Assembly (NCBI GenBank): GCA_025934775.1 | Contig: JAICWO010000016.1 | Span: 1 to 64,000, forward strand | Direction of reading: 5' to 3' | DNA: 64,000 nt | Source of the DNA: Gemmatimonadaceae bacterium | GTDB lineage: Bacteria > Gemmatimonadota > Gemmatimonadetes > Gemmatimonadales > Gemmatimonadaceae | Shown: positions 30,362 to 40,008 of the stretch, in pieces | How positions within the stretch are numbered: the stretch's first letter is position 1 | Layout of the letters: every line of letters begins with the position of its first letter | Notes under the pieces: generated by a model | Told to the model about the DNA's origin: nothing | Database searches by the model: none | What the model saw: the letters and a program-made list of their open reading frames with translations, nothing else | Program-made: the position numbers and the translations under genes

Positions 30362-30760
30362 CTAGGCGTTGGTGGCTCGCGTGTCGCGAAGCCGAGTTGT
30401 CGCGAAGGCACGCGCGTCCACCTCGAAGCGATTCCTAACATAGCCGCGTCGCACCGACTCCCACAGATAACGGAGTGGAAACGCCGCGCTCGCTTCAAAC
30501 TGGTCGACGTGCCGAAGTTCGTGCAAGAGCAACTCCTCATTCGGAGTAATCTCATTCGCCAGCCAGATCGTGTGCCATAGGGTGATCGCCGACACGCTGC
30601 GCTGGCCAAGACACCAGCCGCCGACGCGCACCGGAAGCCCGCCGCGCCGCCACCGTGCCCGCCGCAACTCGGGATACCGCTCCACGAATGCCGGCGGCAG
30701 TTCCGTCGGACGCCCGATCACGGCGCGCGCGATGGCTGCGACCCCCGCGACAATTCCCAT
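30362..30760 (-). CDS. small HELRH-motif protein (putative metallopeptidase-like)
   Basis: 132 residues if the ATG at 30760 is used; this start lies inside the comEC 3' end (43-bp overlap). The core reads NEELLLHELRHVDQFEASAAFPLRYLW: an HExxH-like zinc motif (H-E-L-R-H) with nearby acidic residues. Small HELxH proteins of this type occur near DUF4157/M48-like peptidases, but many have no known activity. The long upstream frame (to 31636) is a comEC shadow. Function is not assigned. Confidence 0.6.
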   Translation of the reverse strand: MGIVAGVAAIARAVIGRPTELPPAFVERYPELRRARWRRGGLPVRVGGWCLGQRSVSAITLWHTIWLANEITPNEELLLHELRHVDQFEASAAFPLRYLWESVRRGYVRNRFEVDARAFATTRLRDTRATNA

Positions 30761-32937
30761 TCGTCTCCGTCGGCCTCGACCAGCAGCCGAACACCATCCG
30801 TTTTTGCGACAATCGTGCCCAGCCGATCCGTACGCAACACCTGCGCCCCGCGCGAGGCAAGGTCGCGCAGCACCGCCGCACTCGGGAGCCCGTAACTGTT
30901 CCCCGCGCCGACCGATACGAGCGCCAACTCCGGCGACACCGCGTCGAGAAACGGATCGGTGCTGCTCGTACTGCTCCCATGATGCCCGACCTTGAGCACG
31001 TCCGCGCGCAACGCGTCCGGCGAATGACGCAGCAGCCACTCCTCCTCCGCGCGCTCCGCGTCGCCCATGAGCAGCATGCGCACATCCCCCACCCGCACCA
31101 ACGTCACGATGCTCGCGAGGTTGGGATCGACGAGGTGCGACGTCCACGCGGAATCGGGAGCGAGAAACGTGAACGTCACGCCATCGATCGCGAGACTGTC
31201 GCCCGGGTGGGCGCGCACCCAGCGCACGCGTTCGTCGCGTGCCGTCTCGAGCGACACACGATACGGCCCCGCGGGACCGGGGAACCCCGCGTCGACGTAC
31301 AGCGGCGGGTGAAGCGCGCGAAGAACCGTCGATGCGCCGCCCACGTGGTCGGTGTGCGGATGCGAGAGCACGAACGCATCCAGCTCGCCGCCCCGGCGGC
31401 CGATGTACGGAACCACCGTCGACTGCCCCGCGTCGCCACCGCGCCACGCGCGACCCGCATCGACGAGCACCCAGTGACCGTGCGGCGTTCGAATCGCGAT
31501 CGCGTCGCCCTGGCCGACGTCGATCATGTGAAGCTCGGTGAACCCGGATCGCGTCGGAACGAACGGGAGCCACGCGAGAACCGCGCACGCGCCGAGTCCG
31601 ATCGCGGTGGGGCGCACCCACTCGCGCGAGGCGCACGCGACGATCACCGCGATCGCGATGACCCAGCCCAGCGCCGTATCCATCACGTCAGGCGCGGCGT
31701 AGAGCGCTCCATGTGGGACGGACGCGCCCAGATCCGCAACCTGGACCAGCGCGCCGAGCACCGGGTGCGCCGCATCGGCGAACCAGTGACCCAGCCCAAC
31801 GGGCGACAGAATGAGCGCGAAGAGCATCGCCGGCTGCGCGAGCGCGAGCAGCGGGCCCGCGAACACGTTCGTCAGCGGAGCGACGATGCTCACTCGCCCG
31901 AACGTCGTCGCCACGATGGGCGCGGTGGCGATCGTCGCGATCGTCGTGGCGTACATCGCGCCCACGATCATACGAGGAACGATCGGAAGCCGTTCGATCC
32001 CGAGCCGCCGCGCGGAGCGACCCGACGCGATCATCGCCGTCACGCCTACGACGCTGAGCTGATACCCGACGTCGAGCACGAGCCCCGGTGCGAGCACCGG
32101 TTGCATCGCACCGATCGCGACGATCGACCAGCGCGACGACGGTCGTTGCGCGGAGCGTGTGAACGCGAGCGCGGCGAGCATCGTCGCCGAGCGCACCGCG
32201 GGAATCGGCGCGCCGATCAACGCGACGTACCCGACCACGACGATCATCGAGACTAACGACGCGCGCGGGCGCGGAACGCCCAGAAGCTCCAGCAGTACGA
32301 TCACCGTCAGCGCGATGATGCCGATGTGCAATCCGGCGATCGCCAACATATGCGCGAGCCCCGCGGCGGCGAACCGATCGCGCAACTCCGGCGAGAGCTG
32401 GCGCCGATCGGCGATCAACAGCGCGCGCACGAGCGGCGCGTCGGTCCCGAACGTGCCGTCGATCGTGGCGCCAATCCGCGCACGCCAGCGCGCGAGCCGC
32501 GGTGGCGGGCGCGTCACCACGATGCTCGCGTGCTGCACCAGCGCACCGCGCTGCGATCGAACCACCGCGCCGCGCGTGAATACGGTGGCCCCTGGCGCCG
32601 CCGCCCCGTGCTCCACCGCGATGCTCACCGAGCCACTGCATGCGGCGAGATGCCCGTGCGCCATCACACCTGGCGCCGCGGCGTCCTCGAGCACGACCGA
32701 AACGCCGCTGCTCGACAGCGCGGAGGCGATGCACCGCCCCGCCGTCGCGACTTCCGTCCGCGCCACGAGGACGCCCGCCAGCGCGATCGCGGCGAACGTC
32801 AACGCGACGATTCCGCTCCGCGCTGCACCCACGGCCGGCGCGAACGCCACCACGATCGCGCCAAGCAGCATCGACTTCGCGAAACCCGCCAGGAGACCCG
32901 CGAGGTACGCGCCGAGCGCGAGCACGATGAGCGGCAT
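30718..32937 (-). CDS. comEC: ComEC/Rec2 DNA-uptake channel
   Basis: 739 residues. An N-terminal membrane domain (several hydrophobic segments, then an OB-like region), the central Competence domain (RDRFAAAGLAHMLAIAGLHIG, given as FAAAGLAHMLAIAGLH), and a C-terminal metallo-beta-lactamase domain with SHPHTDHVGG and LKVGHHGSSTSS. Carries single-stranded DNA across the inner membrane during natural transformation. Full-length; other com/pil genes are not in the window. Confidence 0.93.
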   Translation of the reverse strand: MPLIVLALGAYLAGLLAGFAKSMLLGAIVVAFAPAVGAARSGIVALTFAAIALAGVLVARTEVATAGRCIASALSSSGVSVVLEDAAAPGVMAHGHLAACSGSVSIAVEHGAAAPGATVFTRGAVVRSQRGALVQHASIVVTRPPPRLARWRARIGATIDGTFGTDAPLVRALLIADRRQLSPELRDRFAAAGLAHMLAIAGLHIGIIALTVIVLLELLGVPRPRASLVSMIVVVGYVALIGAPIPAVRSATMLAALAFTRSAQRPSSRWSIVAIGAMQPVLAPGLVLDVGYQLSVVGVTAMIASGRSARRLGIERLPIVPRMIVGAMYATTIATIATAPIVATTFGRVSIVAPLTNVFAGPLLALAQPAMLFALILSPVGLGHWFADAAHPVLGALVQVADLGASVPHGALYAAPDVMDTALGWVIAIAVIVACASREWVRPTAIGLGACAVLAWLPFVPTRSGFTELHMIDVGQGDAIAIRTPHGHWVLVDAGRAWRGGDAGQSTVVPYIGRRGGELDAFVLSHPHTDHVGGASTVLRALHPPLYVDAGFPGPAGPYRVSLETARDERVRWVRAHPGDSLAIDGVTFTFLAPDSAWTSHLVDPNLASIVTLVRVGDVRMLLMGDAERAEEEWLLRHSPDALRADVLKVGHHGSSTSSTDPFLDAVSPELALVSVGAGNSYGLPSAAVLRDLASRGAQVLRTDRLGTIVAKTDGVRLLVEADGDEWELSRGSQPSRAP

Positions 32938-33020
32938 GCGGCCGAGAACTACGGTCCGCGGCCATTGAACGCATCATCGTTCGATCGCTCGGCGGCGCAT
33001 TGCGTCGCGCGACGAGACTC

Positions 33021-34139
33021 TCACGCGATCGCGGGCTGCGCGGGACGCGCGGACGGAATCCGCGACCTCGCGGCTCCCGTCGCGATCCGCCGCGCGATGT
33101 ACTCGGCGTCCCGACCGACGCCATGCACCATCGCGGACGACATGGCATAGAGAAAGTGCAGGCCGACGAAGTAGAGGCCCGGCACGTCGACGGCTTCGCC
33201 GCGGACGTGGCGCGGCTCGCCGCGTTCGTCGAAGATCGGCAGGTCGATCCACGAGAAGCCGAGCTCGAAGCCGGTCGCCCAGATCGCGTTGGCGACGCGA
33301 ATCGCTTCGCCGCCTTCCGACACGGGAAGTCCGTTCGCCACGCCCGTGATTCGTCCGCAGCGCACGACGCCGGCGCGCGCGAGGTCGGACGCCATCACGC
33401 GAATGAGCGGCGTGGTGGTATGACCCTGCGCGCGGGCTTTGCGGCCGATTGGCGTTTTCTCGGTGAGCAGGCGGTGAAAGACTAGGCGGAACAGCACGCG
33501 TTGGAGGATGAGCTTGGACGCGAGATCCTCGCCGCGCCACGGGATCTGTCCGACATCGCGGCCGGCGAGCCAGACCTTTCGCCCGCTCCGCGACAGCTCC
33601 GCCGCGATCTCGGCGCCGGAATTCCCCGCGCCCACGACGAGCGCGTCGCCGGTCCGCAATTGCGAGGGGCCGCGATACGCGCTCGAGTGAAATTGCACGA
33701 TCTCTGATCCCAGCTCGGCCGCAAAGCCGGGGATCCGCGGCTCCTGGTAGTTGGACATCGCGACGATCACGCGGTCCGCCTCGAAGCGCCGATCGCCGGA
33801 TTCCACCACGAACCTGCCGTTCCGCCGCGAGAGACGGTCGACTCGAACGCCGCTGCGCACCGGCAGCCGGAACTCGCGCGCGTACGACTCGAGGTAGTCC
33901 GCCATCTCGTCCTTCGACGGGAAGGAGTTCTTCGAGGCCGGAAAGCGCATTCCCGGCAGTCCATCAAACTTTGCGTATGAGAAAAGTCTCAGCGAGTTCC
34001 ACCGTTTGCGCCACGAGTCGCCGATACGCTCGTTGCCGTCGAGAATCGTGAAGCGCATGCCGCGCTTCGCGAGGTGATACCCGGTCGACAATCCCGCCTG
34101 CCCCGCGCCGATGACGATCGTCTCCATGCGTTCCTGCAT
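33021..34139 (-). CDS. flavin-dependent monooxygenase/oxidoreductase (FMO-like)
   Basis: 372 residues. FAD-binding GAGQAGLSTGYHLAKRG at the N terminus (GxGxxG), NADPH-binding GAGNSGAEIA in the middle, and ATGFELGFSW near the C terminus. It belongs to the single-component flavoprotein monooxygenase group (YhhW/CzcO-like), substrate unknown. SD GGAGG stands 2 nt before the first ATG; a second ATG four codons on is also possible. It probably forms a unit with the LuxR-type gene 114 bp upstream. Confidence 0.85.
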   Translation of the reverse strand: MQERMETIVIGAGQAGLSTGYHLAKRGMRFTILDGNERIGDSWRKRWNSLRLFSYAKFDGLPGMRFPASKNSFPSKDEMADYLESYAREFRLPVRSGVRVDRLSRRNGRFVVESGDRRFEADRVIVAMSNYQEPRIPGFAAELGSEIVQFHSSAYRGPSQLRTGDALVVGAGNSGAEIAAELSRSGRKVWLAGRDVGQIPWRGEDLASKLILQRVLFRLVFHRLLTEKTPIGRKARAQGHTTTPLIRVMASDLARAGVVRCGRITGVANGLPVSEGGEAIRVANAIWATGFELGFSWIDLPIFDERGEPRHVRGEAVDVPGLYFVGLHFLYAMSSAMVHGVGRDAEYIARRIATGAARSRIPSARPAQPAIA

Positions 34140-34253
34140 CTCTCCTCCAGAGGGTCAACGACGGGAGAGTACGGGCGCGCGGGCGCTCGCCGCATCGGGC
34201 GAATGGGACAGGCGATGCGAATGCTGGAATGGGTAATTCTATGTAGTGGGAGG

Positions 34254-35888
34254 CTAGACCAGCTCGTGCTCGTACGCATACGCCGTCGCGGCGGCACGCG
34301 TCGAGACGCCCACCTTGACGAAGATGTTGCTGACGTGCCGCGCGACAGTTTTCTCGCTGATCATGAGCGTCTGCGCGATCTGTCGATTGGTCCGCCCGTC
34401 GGCGATGAGTCGCAACACCTGGAGCTCGCGGGTGCTCAGCTCGCTGTCACCAGCGGCCGCGCCGGTCCGCAGCAATCGCTCGGTGTGCGCGGCATCCGGC
34501 GCCGCACCGAGATGCTGAAACACGGAGCGCGCCGCATCGAGCTCCATCGCGGCCGTGTCCTCGTCTCCGAGGGCGCGGGCCGCGAGGCCGACGAGCACGC
34601 GCACACGGGCCGCGGGATAGGGCGCCTCGAGCTCGCGCCACGCGTTCCACGCCTCGCGCAACACGCCGAGGGCCGATCGCGCGTCGCCTTCCGCCAACAG
34701 AACACCGCCGCTCGCCTGCGCCGCCGTCGCGCGCAGCAGCGGAGTCGCGAGCCCTTGGGCGGCGCGCGCCAACTCGTCGGCCGACGCGCGCGCCATGTCG
34801 AGATCTCCCGCGGCAATCATGATTTCCACGACCGCCGGCAGCAGCGCCAAGCGATGCAGGTCGTCACGTGCGCCGGCGAGCTCGCCGCGAATGGAGACGA
34901 CGGCCGCATCCACATTTCCCTGCGCAAGGCGAAGCAGCGCCAGTCCCGGCTGCGGTGTGCGCCCCACCTGCGTCGCGCGCCGGTAGAGCTCCTCCGCCTC
35001 GGCGAACTCACCGCGCAGCCGCCGAAGCTCCGCCTCTTGATAGAACGCGTGGCCCACGGCGCGCTGCGGCGGATGGCTCAACCGCTCGCACGCACGGCGC
35101 ACTTCCGCCATCGCGTCGCTCCACGCGCCGTGCAACTGCATCATCTCGGCGCGTTTGACGAGACATTGACCGCGATACGGCGACAGCTCGGGTTGCGACT
35201 CGCACCAGCGCGACACCGCGTCCGTCCATTCCTGCGCGCGCCGGAGATCGAACGTCTCGTGGCAGGCGTCGAGCGCGCTACAGTACACCACACCGACCAT
35301 TGGCGGCGCGACTTCGCCGAGCGTCAGCGAGACGAGCGCCTCGTCGAGCAGCGCCAGGCCCTCGTCAATGCGACCCAAGCGCATGAGGGAGCGGCCGACG
35401 CCGAGCTGTCCGATCGCGACGAGCGTCGCGTCGCCGAATCGGCGGCCGGCGTCGCGCACGGCCGTGAATTCAGAGAGTGCGAATTGCGTGTTGCCGGCGA
35501 GCGCCATTCGAATCGCGTCCGGCATTCGCAGGTACGCGAGCTCGGGGCAGTCACGTGCCGCCTCCTCGATCAGCCGCCGCCCGCGCGCGGTCCAGCCGCT
35601 CGCGCGCGCAGCGTCACCCATGTAATTGGCCGTGAATGCGAGCCAGAACGCACAGCGCGCCGCGCCTTCGACGTCATTGCGTTGGACGTATGCCTGGTGC
35701 GCGCGAGTCCACGCGTCGGTGCACTCAGCGTCTTTGCCGAGGAGATACGCGGCGGTGGCGAGCCGCTCGAGATCGTCGGAATCGAGCGGCGAGTCGACAT
35801 CGGCTCTCGCGAGCAGCGTGAACGCTTCCGTCCACGATTGCCGCGCGAAGGCGTCGCGTCCGGCTGTGAGGTCCGCGTGGCGAGACAC
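34254..35888 (-). CDS. LuxR-type transcriptional regulator with TPR-like repeats
   Basis: 544 residues. The first 460 are alpha-helical repeats of TPR/MalT-like type (repeated A/G-rich helices such as GRSLMRLGRIDEGLALLDEAL). The C-terminal 65 are a GerE/LuxR helix-turn-helix: LSTRELQVLRLIADGRTNRQIAQTLMISEKTV (pieces STRELQVLRLIADG and ISEKTVARHVSNIF). No AAA/NB-ARC domain or REC domain is present, so the input signal is unknown. The next gene is the flavin monooxygenase, likely its target. Confidence 0.85.
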   Translation of the reverse strand: MSRHADLTAGRDAFARQSWTEAFTLLARADVDSPLDSDDLERLATAAYLLGKDAECTDAWTRAHQAYVQRNDVEGAARCAFWLAFTANYMGDAARASGWTARGRRLIEEAARDCPELAYLRMPDAIRMALAGNTQFALSEFTAVRDAGRRFGDATLVAIGQLGVGRSLMRLGRIDEGLALLDEALVSLTLGEVAPPMVGVVYCSALDACHETFDLRRAQEWTDAVSRWCESQPELSPYRGQCLVKRAEMMQLHGAWSDAMAEVRRACERLSHPPQRAVGHAFYQEAELRRLRGEFAEAEELYRRATQVGRTPQPGLALLRLAQGNVDAAVVSIRGELAGARDDLHRLALLPAVVEIMIAAGDLDMARASADELARAAQGLATPLLRATAAQASGGVLLAEGDARSALGVLREAWNAWRELEAPYPAARVRVLVGLAARALGDEDTAAMELDAARSVFQHLGAAPDAAHTERLLRTGAAAGDSELSTRELQVLRLIADGRTNRQIAQTLMISEKTVARHVSNIFVKVGVSTRAAATAYAYEHELV

Positions 35889-35939
35889 GGTTCGGAGGCT
35901 ACGCGATCGCTAAAACGGTCGCAACCCCGCGACGTCGAC

Positions 35940-37289
35940 TCACCCCGCCATCGGCAGCGGCTGTCGCTCGCGCACGATCTGCCCCGTGAACGTGGAACCC
36001 GTGGTCCCCGTCAGCTCGACCGTCAAGTACTCCCCGAGCATCGCCTCCGTTCCGGGCACGAGCACGGTCTTGAAATCGCGCGTGCGCGTCATGAGCATCG
36101 CATCGCCGCGCTTGGCTTCGCGCTCGACGAGCACTTCGGTGCGCGTGCCGAGCAGCCCGAGATTCCGCGCACGCGACATGCCGCGCACCGTTTCGACGAG
36201 CCGCGCGAGCCGTTCGCTCGCGATCTCGTCGGACACGGTGAGCTCCGGAGGCATGCGCGTCGCCGGGGTGCCGTCGCGCGGTGAGAACTTGAACGTGAAT
36301 GCGTCCGCGAATTCGACCTCGCGCACCACGGAGAGCGTCTCGTCGAAATCCTCATCGGTCTCGCCCGGGAATCCGACGATCACGTCCGTGGTGAGCGAGA
36401 GCGCGGGAATCGCGGCACGAAGGCGCGCGACGCAGTCGAGGTATCCCTCGCGCGTGTAGCGGCGAAGCATCCGCTTGAGAATTCTCGAAGATCCCGATTG
36501 CATCGGCAGGTGCACGTGCTCACAGACGGCGTCGACGCTCGCCATCGCGTCGACGACGCGTTCCGTGAAATCGTTCGGGTGCGGGCTCGTGAACCGAAGC
36601 CGCCGCAGTCCGTCGACGCCGCCGATCGCGCGGAGCAGATCGGCGAAATCGTGCTCGCCGTCGTGATAAGAGTTGACCGTCTGCCCGAGCAGCACGACTT
36701 CCGACATCCCGCCGGCGACGACGTCGCGCGTCTCGCGCACCACGTCGGCGAGTTTCCGGCTCCGCTCCGGACCACGCGTGGTGGGCACGATGCAGTATGT
36801 GCACTTGTAGTCGCAGCCGCGCTGCACGGGAATCCACGCCTTCACCCTGTCGAAGCGGCGCGGCTGGAAATCCTCGTACTGTTCCTCGAGATCGAACGTC
36901 GTGTGAATGCCGCGCTCACCGCGGCGCGCACCCTCGATGAGCGCCGGAAGCGCGCGGTAGCCGTCGGGCCCGATCACGAGGCTCACATGCTTGGCTTTGT
37001 CGAGCAGCTGCGGTCCCAGTCGCTGCGCCATGCAGCCGGTGACGCCGACCACCGCGCCCGGCTTCATGTTTCGGCGCAGCTCGCCCAACCGGCCGATCAC
37101 GCGCTGCTCGGCGTGGTCGCGGATCGCGCACGTGTTCACGATGATCACGTCGGCGCCGTCGGGGTGATCGACAGACACATAACCGTGCGCCGCGAGCGTG
37201 CCGAGCATCAGCTCGGAATCACTCACGTTCATCTGGCAGCCGTAGGTCTCGATATAGACCGTACCGGCGGAGGAGGAGGCAGCGGACAA
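35940..37289 (-). CDS. miaB: tRNA-2-methylthio-N6-dimethylallyladenosine synthase MiaB
   Basis: 449 residues from a TTG at 37289; no ATG or GTG exists before the essential ETYGCQMN. Methylthiolates A37 of tRNAs reading UNN codons. Auxiliary cluster Cys lie in TYGCQMN, NTCAIRDHAEQ and GCMAQR; the radical-SAM cluster is CDYKCTYC; a TRAM domain ends the protein. The rare start codon suggests weak initiation. The 202-bp upstream gap includes a short hairpin. Confidence 0.94.
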   Translation of the reverse strand: MSAASSSAGTVYIETYGCQMNVSDSELMLGTLAAHGYVSVDHPDGADVIIVNTCAIRDHAEQRVIGRLGELRRNMKPGAVVGVTGCMAQRLGPQLLDKAKHVSLVIGPDGYRALPALIEGARRGERGIHTTFDLEEQYEDFQPRRFDRVKAWIPVQRGCDYKCTYCIVPTTRGPERSRKLADVVRETRDVVAGGMSEVVLLGQTVNSYHDGEHDFADLLRAIGGVDGLRRLRFTSPHPNDFTERVVDAMASVDAVCEHVHLPMQSGSSRILKRMLRRYTREGYLDCVARLRAAIPALSLTTDVIVGFPGETDEDFDETLSVVREVEFADAFTFKFSPRDGTPATRMPPELTVSDEIASERLARLVETVRGMSRARNLGLLGTRTEVLVEREAKRGDAMLMTRTRDFKTVLVPGTEAMLGEYLTVELTGTTGSTFTGQIVRERQPLPMAG

Positions 37290-37450
37290 AGGCAGGTACG
37301 GAGAAAGGCGCGCGGGCTACTGGTGGCGGTCGCTCTTGTGGAGAGTTGTGAGTTGCGGGTGGCGGATTTTGCGTTGACCGGATTGGTCGACACGCCACAA
37401 TCCAATACACGCGACCCATCACCCGCGACAAAAGCGACCGGTGAACGACC

Positions 37451-37473
37451 CTTACACAACGGTGTCGTGTAAG
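37451..37473. other. 7-bp inverted repeat in the mtaB-miaB gap
   Basis: CTTACAC (37451-37457) pairs perfectly with GTGTAAG (37467-37473) around a 9-nt loop. It lies 19 bp past the mtaB stop, as a terminator would, but it has no U-tract on the minus-strand transcript. It could also be a protein-binding site for miaB. Otherwise I recognise nothing in the 202-bp gap 37290-37491. Confidence 0.4.
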
Positions 37474-37491
37474 CCAATAAATCTAGCCGAC

Positions 37492-38754
37492 TTACGCGCT
37501 GAGAACCACCGCCGCCGCGCGCGCGACGAGCGAATCTGCCTCGGCGAATAGCGTCGCGCGAAACCGCGTCGCGCGCGGCAGCGTCGCGTCGCCCGGCACA
37601 ACGGTGAGGTAATCCTCCGTGAGCCCCTCGCGCCGCCCGTGACCGATCACGATCACGTCGGCGAGCGTCCCCGCGCGGCTCGCCCGATGTGCCGAGGCTT
37701 TCGCCGCCGCGAGCGCTCTCAACTCCGCGGCCCGTGCCTGCGAGACGTCGCTCGGAACGCTGCCGGCGATGCGCTCGGCCGCCGTCCCTGGCCGGCGCGA
37801 GAACGGGAACACGTGCAAATACGTGAACGGCAGCCGCTCGACGAGCGCCACAGTCGCGGCGTGATCGGCGTCGGTCTCGCCGGGAAAGCCCGTGATGACG
37901 TCCGCGCCGAGGCCGAGCAGCGGCATGCGCGCGGCGATGCGTGCGACGGCGTCGGAATAAGTAGCACTTGTATACCAATTCCGGCCCATCCGCTTGAGCA
38001 CCGGGTCCGAGCCGGACTGCAACGGCGCGTGCACATGCGGCGCGAGGCGCATCGGCGCGCCGGCGAGCAGCTCCAGCAAGCGTGCATCGACTTCGGTCGC
38101 CTCGATCGAGGACAATCGAAAGCGCACCGCGGGCACGTCGCGGACGAGTCGCTCCATCAGCGCGCCCAGCGACGAGCCGATGTCCGCGCCGTAGCTCCCG
38201 ATGTGAATTCCGGTGATCACGATCTCGGGGTGCCGCTCGGCGAGCATCGTGGCTTCCACGACGAGATCGTCCGCCGCGCGGCTGCGATTCGCGCCGCGCG
38301 CGATCGTCGTCGCGCAGAAGGTACAGTGCTCGTCGCAGCCGTCCTGCACGCGGAGCACGGCGCGCGTCATCGTCTGCGCACGCGTGCGGAGCGCGACCGG
38401 CGCCGCCTCGAGGCCGAGTGCCGCCGCGACTCCGCCCAGGTCCGCGCCCCCGATCACGTCGCTCACGCTCGGCAACGTGCTGAGACCATGTGCATCCGGG
38501 CGTTCGCGATCGAGCGCCGCCGCGCAGCCCATGATCACGCTCCGCAGCGCGGGCTTCGTGCGCGCCGCGCGGCGCACCGCCTTGCGCAGCTCCGCCTCCG
38601 CCTCGGTCGTGACCGCGCAGCTGTTGAACACCGCCGCGTCGGCATCGCCGGGGGCGTCGACGACGGTGTGGCCGCCCGCGGCGAGCATCGCGCGCACCGC
38701 TTCGGAGTCGTAGTGATTGGCGCGGCACCCGAAGGTGCGCAGGTAGACCTTCAC
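37492..38754 (-). CDS. mtaB: tRNA threonylcarbamoyladenosine methylthiotransferase MtaB
   Basis: 420 residues from a GTG overlapping the kinase stop (GTGA). Converts t6A37 to ms2t6A37 in ANN-decoding tRNAs. Cys residues in TFGCRANHYDSE, NSCAVT and MGCAAAL hold the auxiliary cluster; CDEHCTFC holds the radical-SAM cluster. The GCRAN rather than GCQMN motif separates it from MiaB. It sits two positions from miaB, so two related tRNA modifiers are adjacent. An A/T-rich codon block lies at 37965-37990. Confidence 0.92.
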   Translation of the reverse strand: MKVYLRTFGCRANHYDSEAVRAMLAAGGHTVVDAPGDADAAVFNSCAVTTEAEAELRKAVRRAARTKPALRSVIMGCAAALDRERPDAHGLSTLPSVSDVIGGADLGGVAAALGLEAAPVALRTRAQTMTRAVLRVQDGCDEHCTFCATTIARGANRSRAADDLVVEATMLAERHPEIVITGIHIGSYGADIGSSLGALMERLVRDVPAVRFRLSSIEATEVDARLLELLAGAPMRLAPHVHAPLQSGSDPVLKRMGRNWYTSATYSDAVARIAARMPLLGLGADVITGFPGETDADHAATVALVERLPFTYLHVFPFSRRPGTAAERIAGSVPSDVSQARAAELRALAAAKASAHRASRAGTLADVIVIGHGRREGLTEDYLTVVPGDATLPRATRFRATLFAEADSLVARAAAVVLSA

Positions 38755-40001
38755 CCCTGCCCCGGGCGCGCGGCGCCGGTCGTCGCGCGCTCGGCGGGCG
38801 AGGCGGGGACCGCGCCGCTCGACGTAACGCGGACCTCGCGGGCCGCCGGCTTGAGCGGCAGCGTGAAGTGGAACGCGCTGCCTTTCCCTTCGCCGGCGCT
38901 CTGCACCCAGATCCGGCCGCCGTGCGCGTCGACGACGAGCTTGCAGAACGCCAGGCCGAGCCCGGAGCTCCGGGTGCGCGGGATGTTCGGATTCTTCACG
39001 CGTTCAAACTTTCTGAATATCACTTCGTGATATTCCGGCGGAATGCCCGGGCCGTTGTCGGCGACGGTGAACAGGATGCCGTCGTCCTCGCGGCGCGCGG
39101 AGAGCAGCAGCGTGACCGCCGTGGCCGAGTGCGTGAGCGCGTTCTGCACGAGATTGCCGATCACGCGCTTGAGCAGTCCCTTGTCCGCCTCGAAGACCGG
39201 CGCGTCGTCCGCCACGTCCACGGTTGCCGTCGCGCCCTCCTGCTGGAAGCGGATCGACCACTCGTTGATCACCTCGCTGAGCAGCGCCGCCGGCGCGATC
39301 GGCTGCAGGTCGAGCGTCATCGTGGCTTCCTCGATGCGCGACACCTCGAGGAGATCGCCGATCAGCGCGAGCAGATCTTCCGCCTTGCCCTCGGCATCGG
39401 TGAGCATGCTGCGCTGGCGGTCCGTGAGCGGGCCGAAGTCGCCGTCGATCAGCATCTCCGTCGTCGCGAGCACGGAGGTGAGCGGCGTCTTGAGGTCGTG
39501 GACGATCATTTTCATGAGATCGTCCCGCATCTTCTCCACCTCGCGCAGCTTGCGGAGCGTGTCCTCGAGCGAGTCCGTCGCCGCTTTGAGCTTGAGCAGG
39601 CTGCGCACGCGCGCGCCGAGCACGAGACGGTTGTGCGGCTTGGTGAGGAAGTCATCGCCGCCGGCCTCGATCGCCTTGACGCGATCGGTGGTGTCGTTCA
39701 AGGCGGTGACGAAGATGACCGGAATGCTCTTCGTCCGCGGATCGCGCTTGATGCGGCGACAGACTTCGAAGCCGGTGCTGCGATCGTCGACGCCGAGATC
39801 GCCGGCCGGCATCGAGACGTCGAGGATGCAGAGGTCCGGCCGGTGCTCGAAGCACGCGGCGAGCGCGGACGGGCCGTCGGATGCCGCGATGGCGCGGAAG
39901 CCCAGCACGTGGAGCTGATCGAACAGCAGCTCCACGTTGGCCGCCACGTCGTCGGCGACCAGGATTAGCGGGGCGTTGGCGGGCGGTGAGGTTGTCTCCA
40001 C
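38751..40001 (-). CDS. soluble hybrid sensor: REC domain fused to histidine kinase
   Basis: 416 residues from a GTG; no membrane segment. Residues 10-135 are a receiver domain (Asp-61 in CILDVSMP, Lys-121 in FLTKPH). Residues 155-390 are a HisKA/HATPase kinase (His-168 in MIVHDLKTPLTS, NLVQNAL, DNGPGIPPEYHEVIF, GLGLAF). Between Asp-61 and the usual GFEVCRRIK the receiver has about eight extra residues (GDLGVDDRST region). It probably senses via its receiver from another kinase and signals onward. Partner unknown. It lies 7 bp after the FadL-like gene and overlaps mtaB. Confidence 0.9.
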   Translation of the reverse strand: METTSPPANAPLILVADDVAANVELLFDQLHVLGFRAIAASDGPSALAACFEHRPDLCILDVSMPAGDLGVDDRSTGFEVCRRIKRDPRTKSIPVIFVTALNDTTDRVKAIEAGGDDFLTKPHNRLVLGARVRSLLKLKAATDSLEDTLRKLREVEKMRDDLMKMIVHDLKTPLTSVLATTEMLIDGDFGPLTDRQRSMLTDAEGKAEDLLALIGDLLEVSRIEEATMTLDLQPIAPAALLSEVINEWSIRFQQEGATATVDVADDAPVFEADKGLLKRVIGNLVQNALTHSATAVTLLLSARREDDGILFTVADNGPGIPPEYHEVIFRKFERVKNPNIPRTRSSGLGLAFCKLVVDAHGGRIWVQSAGEGKGSAFHFTLPLKPAAREVRVTSSGAVPASPAERATTGAARPGQG

Positions 40002-40008
40002 GAGGGCA

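Noticed and set aside
30362-31636. 424-residue frame ending in the HELRH protein
   Set aside because: Everything before about 30760 is an off-frame reading of comEC; only the last 132 residues look real.
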